A stretch of DNA of 30,018 bases from Spirogloea muscicola (lineage: Eukaryota; Streptophyta; Zygnematophyceae; Spirogloeales; Spirogloeaceae). Made by a program: the position numbers and the translations under genes. The notes below the pieces were generated by a model. The model did no database searches. It was not told where the DNA came from and saw nothing but the letters and a program-made list of their open reading frames with translations. The stretch is taken from contig WELB01000106.1 in NCBI GenBank assembly GCA_009602725.1, forward strand, positions 24,545 through 54,562. The letters are read 5' to 3'. Position 1 is the first letter of the stretch. Each line of letters begins with the position of its first letter. This document shows, in pieces, positions 22,419 through 30,018 of the stretch.

Positions 22419-25400
22419 ATGTTAGGCGGTACTCCAGCAACAAGCAGCCCGTCTGCTTCTGCTGCCAGGTACTACTTCTGTCTTGAAGGAGAAACAGGCA
22501 TTCAGTGGCTATTCATTATCTCATATCATCAGCAATCATCTACTGAGCGTATATTGCAACAGTGGGAGTGACTTCTAACAAGTGCTCAGCTACAGGCAAA
22601 TCGGATCACATTCATGTGCAACTAATGAGCAAGCCAAAGCCAGGGCATTGACTCACTTAGATTGCCTACAAGGTCCTCTTCTTTCAGTTCAGGGTCTTTC
22701 AGATAGTCACTTTGCCAGTATCCCCAAATCAATGCCCATACTTCTCAGTAATTCTCAGTCTCACCTATTTGATGCTCTCAATACTCAGGTCTATTGCACC
22801 AAGTGCTATGCTGCGAGCACTCCTTCCTTCTGGCGTTGTGAGCAACAGATGTAAATTTGGCAAGGCTTCCTCTTTGTGGCCACCAATGAAAGAGTCAGGT
22901 GTGTCCCTGCTTAATGCAGTTGCCTACACTCTGCTAAGATTGACATTATTGACGTGGTAATACATTAGAGAAGCAGAGCCTGTACCTGGCGATCTGATTG
23001 CAGCATCATTGCATGTGAAAGAGCACTCCTCCAGCATCTCCACTGGTATTTCAGTGTCAAGGAAAGTGCTGGTGTTGGCTTGTGATTCTCACCTTCTTTC
23101 TAATAGATACAAACACATGCTTTGCAAGCTCCACTTTCCAAGGAAGTTCTGTACTTTCACAATAAAATCTTCCTCCAGCTCTTATTTGAGACGCGTCACA
23201 TATTGTCAGGTCAAGTGCAAGTGCTACGGTGTGATAAACAGGGGGTTGGTCACCTCTTGTCCATCAGAGCAAGCCTTGATACTGTTGAGACTGTGAGATC
23301 CTCACAGTCAGTCATGGGAGAAGCAACAATCACCTCCTTCACAAGCAGTGCCAGCGCAAAAGTAGTAGCTGTGGTCGGTTATGAGAGCCACAGCCCATTC
23401 CAAGGCCACCCTGGCTGGCAAGAGGTGATGCAACACATGGTGAGTATCAAAACGAGCACCCCCCGCATCATGTGACAGTATTTCTTCAACTCTGCTAGTT
23501 CGAGTAGTCTTGCCTATGTGCCCTACCTTCAAGCTGCCCAGTGCCCACCCCACTTCTACTGAGCCAAACTTGCTTGCTGGATGCATGCACACCACAGGCA
23601 AGAAGATTGCATTGGATTGAGCCTTCTTTAGAGATGCTCGTCTATGAGGATCATGTCGCTACGTCGAAACCACCTGCTGGAGATTTTGACACAGCCCTCA
23701 AGCAAGCAGACATCCTAGTAGGTGTTGGAGTGAAGGACGCGGCTATTGTGACAGCATTGGCTCCATATGCTGCTACTATCTCTACTGTGGTTTTGTTCGA
23801 TTGCTCTGATCAAATGGCTGCACTGACAAAGCTTGGTGACACCTATCCTAGACGCTGGACGGCTGTCGAAAAGACTGCAGCTTCACTTGGCCTGTGGAGC
23901 AATGGCAACAAAGCCCTGAAGGTGTGCACTACCTTGCGCGCAGTAGGTACAGAAGCAGATTGAGCACCACGCCTGTTTGACATTGCTCACCAGAAGCTGT
24001 GATTTACATTGCCATCATGATGGTTAATAGTATGTTGGGATGTCTGTAAATGGACAAAGCTTACAGCTTTTCTTATTTCCAGTCAAAGCGCCCCTGACAT
24101 AACAAAGTGACCTACTATGCTTGCAGGCCCTTACTACTGTGACAGATGCCTGGGCTCGCAGTAATGCAGACGATATTTGGTTCTCAGTCCTCTTCCTGAT
24201 AAACGAATACGTGACTGAGGTGCCAATGCTGAAGAACATGCGAGCAAAGGACTTCGACACATTGCAGGTACACGCTCTCAAAGTTGGAGTTTTGTATGTG
24301 CAAGGCCCCCAGATGACGATTCCCAAATGTTGTTCACCATTTGATCAAGCAGCGAAGCTGTGTAGGCAGCTGTGCACATTAAGTCATAATCTTGTGGATC
24401 TTTCACATCATGCTTCGAAGGCCTGTACATGCAGTGCCCACCATGAAGGCCAACTGACTTGGAGCAGCTTTGTGTAACTTGACACAGTGCATGGTGGGCA
24501 ACTGTGGCTCTGAGATAGGAGCGTGTCTATTAGATCCAACATGCCGCAAGGCATTGACCTGTCTCACCAGCTGCGGCCCAACGGATCAAGTTTGCAGCTA
24601 CCAGTGTATAGTCTCTTATGAGAGTCCCCTGCTGGAGGCATTTTCTCGCTGCATTCTGCAAAAGCACAACTGCTTAGGCCTCGATGCAGAAATAAGGATG
24701 AGGCCTGAGGTCTTGGCTATGCCGTCCTTCAGAGGACAGCCTATGACACATTCGTTGGCAGAGGACCTCTTTGTTGGATGGCTTGGGAAGTTGGACTGGA
24801 GCTGGCGAGTAGTTGCTGGTCAGAACGCAGCTTATGATCAGTTCCCTTGTCAATACCAGGTGGGAAGCAGTAAGCTCCTTGCAGACCAGATTTCAGAAAC
24901 CTGACCTGTCGTCTTGTTCCCGCACTTGCTGGGTCTTTGCCAGACTCAGCAACTGCAGGAAGCAACAAATTGTTGAAGAATATCTGTGATTCCTTGGGTC
25001 GCATGCCTTACGAGAGGTGTTCTCACTGCCCTGACCTTGCAGATATTTTATAGAGGAAAAGCCAAGAACTCAATGTGGTATGATCCCGTCTTTCAGGTGA
25101 GACATCAAGATGCTGTGCACTCTTGTACGTCTTCTCTGACTAAGTTGTTAAGCTTTACGAAGTTGATCTGATCCTCAATGAGCTGGATCACAGTGGTCCT
25201 CCTCTGCCTGTAAGAATTTGTCTCGAAGTATCTCACCTTGCCTAAGGGGTTCTTGACAGCACTCAGCTATAATGTGAACTATCAAGTGCAGAGTATGTGT
25301 TGAAGGCAGAGTCTTCCATCGAGATCGGACCTCATAGCAGTCCTCAACACCTCAGAATTTCTGTTACGCATCCTGCTGAGCAGGTCAGCACATTGGACGG

Positions 25401-26016
25401 CAAGACTGTGTGGCGTCGAAGACATTATCGAGTGAGGAGGGCAGAGGTGCCAGGCACTTTCTATTTCAGTGTTCTAGACAATGGCGTCATATCAAAGGAG
25501 TTTTGGCGGATTGTGGACGTTTGTGAGGACTTGTCGTGGGGCCTCTTCTATTACAGGTGCACAGCTCCTTGCTTGCTCCTACAAATGTGGCCAAAGAGAG
25601 GGGCTCTTCTGACCATGCTGCAGTTGCTGGCCAAAACAAGCAGTCAAGGAATCACAATACAGCCTTGGCCACTCAAAAATATTCACGTGGCAAGGGTGCA
25701 TCTGTGAAGAGCACAGTTGACGGTGTTGACACATGCTTGCTTGGTCAGCAACTTGCGATTCCAGCAACCAACTTACCTGCTAGCAACTGCCTGTGTCAGT
25801 GGTGCGGCGGCAGCAGCAGGACAATCGTACACAGGAGCAGTCCTGGTAACTCCAGATGGGAACTGGCCTGGAGAGAGGCATGAAGAGAGGCTGCTCTTAG
25901 CTTTGGACAGCTGCGGCATCAAGCTCTGGGAGCTCTTTCGCGTGGACAATTCTTGTTGCAGCAATGCCCCGCTAGGCCTCTCACCTGACACACCAGCACC
26001 ACACCCCATTATCTGA
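22419..26016 (+). CDS. VDR: Violaxanthin de-epoxidase-related protein (VDR)
   Basis: The protein is a plastid member of the violaxanthin de-epoxidase family; VDR's own reaction is unsettled. Secure exons are 23598-23921, 24127-24267, 24488-24859, 25043-25096, 25384-25556 and 25800-26016; 23268-23439 is probable and 22419-22468 is a tentative Ser/Ala-rich leader exon. All join in frame to about 500 residues. The N-terminal domain reads KVVAVVGYESHSP and WQEVMQHM|ARRLHWIEP. Exon 24488-24859 carries ten cysteines (CMVGNC through CILQKHNC), then AEDLFVGWLGKLDWSWRVVA and the lipocalin signature NAAYDQFPCQYQ. Next come YRGKAKNSMWYDPVFQ, WRRRHYRVRRAEVPGTFYFS, DLSWGLFYY and SYTGAVLVTPDG. No Glu-rich C-terminal domain is present, unlike VDE itself. 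If the leader exon is wrong, ATG 23314 is an alternative start. Confidence 0.9.
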
Positions 26017-26842
26017 GCTTTTTGCAACGCCAACAAGGACAACAAGTGCAGCCAGCTCTCGTGAGTGGATACAGCTTGGTAATGCCCGGGTGCAAGATGC
26101 TGCTGTGCTTGTCAGCACCGCAGACCATCTCATTTTGTGAACCTCTGCCCATCTTGCAGGTGCCAAGTGTTGCCATTTGCGGGCTCGCCAGAGCCTTGCC
26201 ATCTAGTCAGGGGCTTGGCGCTCTGAGCGTGCAAGCATATGAGCAGGCCAACGGCGAGAGACTTGAGACTGACGAGGCGCTTGACAGCCTCTTTGGAAGC
26301 ATCTAGGTCCTTAGCAAAAGAATTTACAACAAATACGGCCTATGCAGGGGGAAATTGGCTAAGTACCTGACAATGTGTCGCAGACTGTGCTCAAGCGGGT
26401 GCAACAGAGAGCACCAGCGCAAGATAAAGGCAGGAGACACGGAGCTTGAGTACGAGCACATGGTTGCTGCCACTACTGGGACTGCATCCACTGTCCTCTG
26501 TGTCTGGCCCCTGACATCTGCACGATTTTGCACAGAGTTCGCCATCGCCCATGGCCATTGTCCGGCTGCTGTATGCAGGCAAGCTGAGCTTTACTTCCCA
26601 GGACACTGTAGCCGCTTTTAAGAGCATTGCTGCTCCTTCTGTGGGGCAAGAGTTGTGAGCAGCCAGCCCACAGAGAATGTGTCAATTTCGCCATGGCAGG
26701 TCAGCGCCAGCACAATCAAGCGTTAATCGATAAAGATGGTGGCTGAGATAGCTCAGCCCATGAGAACAAAGAGTTGGGCGAGCAGCACCACACACTGGGC
26801 TCATCAAAGCATCGATCAGAGCATTGATCTACCGTTAGACTA

Positions 26843-26869
26843 AGTGATCGCTGATCAGCAGCGATCACT
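26843..26869. other. Perfect 11-bp hairpin
   Basis: AGTGATCGCTG and CAGCGATCACT are perfect inverted arms around the loop ATCAG. Neighbouring text (ATCGATCAGAGCATTGATC) repeats the GATC theme. It lies in non-coding sequence about 830 bases after VDR. Confidence 0.8.
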
Positions 26870-27461
26870 CAAGACCGGACGATCTGGCAGCAGGAAGATG
26901 GTCGCCCCTGCAACATCCCAAAGCGCGTTTGCTGCAGATGAAGCCTGTGCAGCAAGGAAGCCGCCACAGCAACAGTGGCGGAGCTCAAGTTGATGGGTCT
27001 GACGACGAGTCACTCAGGCAGTGAATTAGCCATCCACCAGTGGTGTGCAGCAGCTCCGCCACGCCTCTGTATGCACCTGGCTAGCTTTTACAGCCGCCCT
27101 TTTGATACCACCAGCCGCATTCCTCTTTTGCCACGCCCGCTGTCAGTGGCGGATGGCCCCGCCGGCCGCACTGCGGCTTCCGTCTCTTGAGCGTCGCTTT
27201 GGCGCAAGCTGGCGAGCATCTGGGAACGGTAATGGCGTCCAGCCCCCGGCGCCCGCGTCACGATGCCTGACAATGACGTGCCGCGGCGCCGCTCCACTGA
27301 CGTTTCGCACCACTGCAGAGCCGGGCCGCCCGTACACCCAGCCGCCCCACCTGCGCGCCCAAATCCAGACTGAATCTCGGCAGGCAACCTGGATTCTCCA
27401 CGAATCTTTGGCTCGCCTTTCGGCTCCTCTTTGGCTCTTTTGGACCTTGTCCATTCTTTTT

Positions 27462-27480
27462 AGGCTGGCCTTGCCAGCCC
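27462..27480 (+). repeat. GGGCTGGC palindromic module (variant)
   Basis: AGGCTGGCCTTGCCAGCCC follows CTTGTCCATTCTTTTT, the standard lead-in of this family, and is followed by CTTCTTCTCCATGGGCG. A second, decayed unit begins near 27565. Confidence 0.75.
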
Positions 27481-27663
27481 TTCTTCTCCATGGGCGCGCA
27501 CTTTGGATTTTCTATCCCAGCCCCTACCCTCTGTGGGCGAGCAATTTCTTCTTTGCTCAGCCGTGTCCATTCTTTGTAGGCTGGCTTTTCGCAATGGGCG
27601 AGCCCTTTCTTTCTTTTTCGCAGCCCTAGCCCCTTTGGAAGAGCTGCTCCTTGGTCCACCGTA

Positions 27664-29551
27664 CAGTCATACCTCGATGTCGTTACACAGGTCGGTTTGG
27701 CAAAAATGCGTAACTACATCGAGGTGTTCCTACGCAGCCACATAGGTACATTTGGGGGCAAAAGTACGTATAGCAAAACAATCCACAAACGGCCATATTC
27801 TTTTTCAAAATGCCAATGGGCAAGTTTGTCCCACAAGGTGGAGTCAAGCATTCGTCCCCCGTGTCTTTACAAGCATAGGCATCCCATATCGACCAAGATA
27901 AGGACACACATGCATACAACCACTTGAGGTGATCCAATTGATATTCACCATGTGCACACTAGCGGAGGTATCGCACATCGACCAACATGAGGTAAGTCAA
28001 GCATACGGACAATAATAGCTATCGCATCCAAGGTGGGGGAAAGGGAAGAACGGAGGAGGACGATAGGGGAGTTGAGACGAGGGGAGGGGAGCCAAGGTGA
28101 AATGGCAACCACCGCTGAAGTGGTGAGCACGAGTGAGCAATGTGTCCGTGTCGAGCAAGCCGAATTTCGAACCAAGGGACCCCCACTCGACCTATGCCAC
28201 CCCCAACCGCCCCAGCACTATGACGATACAATGGAGGAAGGGGCTGATGAAGAGGGTGAATGGAGAGGGAGGATGTGTCGACGGTGATGAAGTAAGTCTA
28301 ATGTCATGTTATCTACTTGTCGTCAATTCTTTCCGCGGACATGTATGTCGAGATCTTAGCCTGCTTCCTGCTAAGCATGTGTAGAACCGCATCGTTCGCC
28401 GCCATATTTTGCCAACGCTCGCACATCAAGATGTCCTGTTGTGTGAAGCGATGCATTCCTTGTGCAAGGTATCTACCTACTTGCCCTATCATTACAGTCG
28501 CTTCATTGTGCGTTATCCATCGAGAGGGAGGATCATCGGAGTCATCGTCGTTGCTTGTTGAGGGTAGGATTTGAGAAACGATCTGTTCATCTGTGAGTGT
28601 GGATGGAGCCTCAACCTGATTCAACACATCGAATGTCACCATATATGACGATGACAGCATCATTCAATGCTTCAACATTCATTCTACACTGCATATGCCA
28701 TAGAAGCTTAAGAAGGAAGCATAAGTTGCAAGCGTCACTTACTTCGTCTTCCCCTGGAAGATTAAGATATTCTTCGGCACTGAGCCCATTTGGCCCGAGC
28801 TTCAGGTCGGCGATATCGCGATCAAGCTCTTGCAAGTCGGCGGCCTCATCATAGGGCTCAAGTTGATCTTGATCAAGCATGGCACTGTCCTGATCCCACT
28901 TGGGAAGGATGGCTGCCTTCTTCCAGCAGTTTTGGTTTATCGCAGCAGGAATTTCCGCCCAAAGCGCGACAGTCCATAGGATAGCCTGCATCCATGAAAA
29001 GCCACCAACTTCAGTACACACTTCGATATCACAAGCATGGAATCCAATCAAACCAAAAGAAAGATAGGATCCTACCTTATAGATGGTGTGCTTATCTTCG
29101 TTGAGGGGGTCGCTGCACGGTGTATCATTTGCCAAGCAGGAGCTTGTGGGCGAAGGGCTCGTGGGGGCTTGTGCTGCGCGTCGCTGACGCCGAGCGGCGG
29201 GGACGAGAAGGGTGGAGACGGGAAGAGGAGGGACTGGGAATGGGGTGGAAACGACTGCGCGGCGCGGCGGCCCGGCGAGACGAGGCGAGAAGGCGTACTG
29301 GGCGCTGAAGGCTTGAGGCATGAAGCCGTGGCTCATAAACTCAAACCTCCAAAGAATTTGTGTAATGCATAGACTTGTCTTAATGTAGTTACTCTTAGTG
29401 GGGAGATTTTGCCCGAAAATATGTACGTGTAAATATAGGTACGTTCCTTTATCGAGACACTTCTGCCTGGGGAAAAAGGTGTTTCGGGCATTTTGTTGCC
29501 TACATCGAGGTTGTTCCTTTATCCTTGGGTAACTACATCGAGGTATGACTG
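27664..29551 (-). mobile_element. pogo-like (Tc1/mariner superfamily) DNA transposon, 1888 bp, TA duplication
   Basis: The ends are inverted repeats beginning CAGTCATACCTCGATGT and continuing as (C/A)GTTAC with one mismatch. TA lies immediately outside each end (27662-27663 and 29552-29553). The CAGTCATACCTCG end and TA duplication are characteristic of the pogo/Tigger branch. Near each end there is also an ACATCGAGGT(T)GTTCCT subterminal motif (27716 and 29503, same orientation). The element is inserted in GGGCTGGC-family repeat sequence. The minus strand carries transposase-derived exons, described separately. Confidence 0.88.
28313..29336 (-). CDS. Truncated pogo-type transposase ORF lacking the DDE core
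   Basis: In reading order three exons, 29336-29076, 28985-28743 and 28615-28313, join in frame with GT-AG junctions to 268 residues. Exon 1 is GC-rich and encodes a basic, Pro/Ala-rich segment (MSHGFMPQAFSAQ...) not seen in transposases. Exon 2 (AILWTVALWAEIP, INQNCWKKAAILP, then an acidic stretch) matches the region after the catalytic core of pogo/Tigger transposases. Exon 3 holds their acidic-to-histidine tail (DEQIVSQILPSTSNDDDSDD, ITHNEATVMIGQVGRYL). The helix-turn-helix/CENP-B DNA-binding domain and the DDE/DDD catalytic residues are absent. The protein cannot be a working transposase. It may be decay that happens to stay open, or a retained accessory protein. Confidence 0.7.
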
Positions 29552-30018
29552 TAGTTGCCCGCTTTGTCCATCCCTTTTTCTGGGCTGGCCTATCACAGCT
29601 ATCTACTGGAAGAGAGTCTCTCTCTCTTGGGACTAGCTTTCGTTCTCGTGGAAATAGAAGAAGGCTCGCCCATAAAGAAAGAGGGGCTGGCAAAGCCAGC
29701 CCAAAAAGAATGGACAATGTAAACCCTAAATAGCTCTTTCAAGGCAGTGGCTGTGAAAGGCCAGCCCAAAGGAATGTACGAGGTCTGAAAGGAAATTTCG
29801 TGTATGTGAAACAATCGAAGGCCAGTATGGCCAAGTACAGAGGTAAGCACATCTTATGACGTAGCAGCTAGCATCTAGCAGCTACTGGAGCTGCTAGTGG
29901 AGTGAGGCAGCAGCTGTGCCAGGAGGAATGGAGGGGTGGGGGGGGGGGAAGAGGGCTGTGAGAGGGGGCTGTGCCACGATTGGGGCCTTGACATCCTGTC
30001 CTGCTGGAGCTGCTAGAG
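29552..30018. repeat. Right-end spacer with GGGCTGGC repeats and inverted repeats
   Basis: Modules occur at about 29582-29600 (plus), at 29684-29702 (perfect 19-bp palindrome) and at 29748-29767 (minus-strand form identical to 3121-3140). At 29875-29897 CTAGCAGCT and AGCTGCTAG form a 9-bp inverted repeat, and GGAGCTGCTAG recurs at the last bases of the window. A G-run lies near 29937-29948. No gene was seen. Confidence 0.75.

Larger units (their letters stand above)
26017..27663. other. Spacer between VDR and the pogo-like element
   Basis: Just after the VDR stop a plus-strand frame (26022-26060, donor GTGAGT at 26061; acceptor before 26160) splices in phase to a tail ending DEALDSLFGSI at 26306. 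This could be an alternative last exon or part of another transcript. A hairpin lies at 26843-26869. A GC-rich patch near 27120-27300 has an ATG at 27153 followed by a basic leader-like frame (MAPPAALRLPSLERRFG) and a GTAATG donor, but no downstream exon was found. From 27400 the GGGCTGGC repeat family resumes (27462-27480 and beyond). Confidence 0.45.

Noticed and set aside
27153-27235. GC-rich leader-like first exon before the pogo element
   Set aside because: It has an ATG, a basic leader and a donor, but no downstream exon in any phase; kept only as a remark in the spacer entry.
28611-29717. Single 368-aa minus-strand ORF across the pogo-like element
   Set aside because: It reads through two predicted introns and past the right end of the transposon into flanking repeat; the spliced 268-residue model fits the transposase tail better.

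Overview
The window is nuclear DNA from a eukaryote, most likely a green-lineage alga. All genes found are split by short GT-AG introns (one is GC-AG). First exons tend to be GC-rich and to encode basic, Ser/Ala/Arg-rich leaders. The gene set mixes a violaxanthin de-epoxidase-related plastid protein, a plant-type HhH-GPD glycosylase and a spliced copy of the peptidoglycan enzyme MurA. That mix suggests a streptophyte or prasinophyte-like alga that kept a plastid murein pathway; the species cannot be named from this sequence. No prokaryotic operon, CRISPR array, tRNA or rRNA was seen. All gene models were built by hand from reading frame, splice sites and family motifs.

Layout: (1) 134-2280 +, endonuclease V, seven exons. 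(2) 2281-5239, repeat-rich spacer. (3) 5240-8822 +, 695-aa HEAT-repeat protein with a C-terminal membrane anchor. (4) 10165-12705 -, MurA, six visible exons; its 5' end runs into a 309-base run of N (12706-13014). (5) 13015-16016, GC-rich flank of the gap, decayed repeats and a retroelement remnant. (6) 16017-17594 +, 274-aa protein with an organelle-type leader, unidentified. (7) 18008-20548 -, HhH-GPD DNA glycosylase, six exons. (8) 20549-22418, repeats with a nested 141-bp PIF/Harbinger-like MITE. (9) 22419-26016 +, violaxanthin de-epoxidase-related protein. (10) 26017-27663, spacer. (11) 27664-29551, a pogo-like DNA transposon with terminal inverted repeats, a TA target duplication and a spliced but catalytically truncated transposase-derived ORF. 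(12) 29552-30018, more repeats.

The genes look independent. The HEAT gene and murA converge, the 274-aa gene and the glycosylase converge, and the glycosylase and VDR genes diverge. Two genes act on DNA bases (EndoV, HhH-GPD) and two probably act in the plastid (MurA, VDR). The spacers are dominated by one dispersed repeat family built on GGGCTGGC...GCCAGCCC, into which both DNA transposons are embedded.

The most interesting items are the MITE, whose empty site is preserved in a second repeat copy in this window; the pogo element whose ORF splices cleanly around a missing DDE core; the complete eukaryotic MurA; and the palindromic dispersed repeat.
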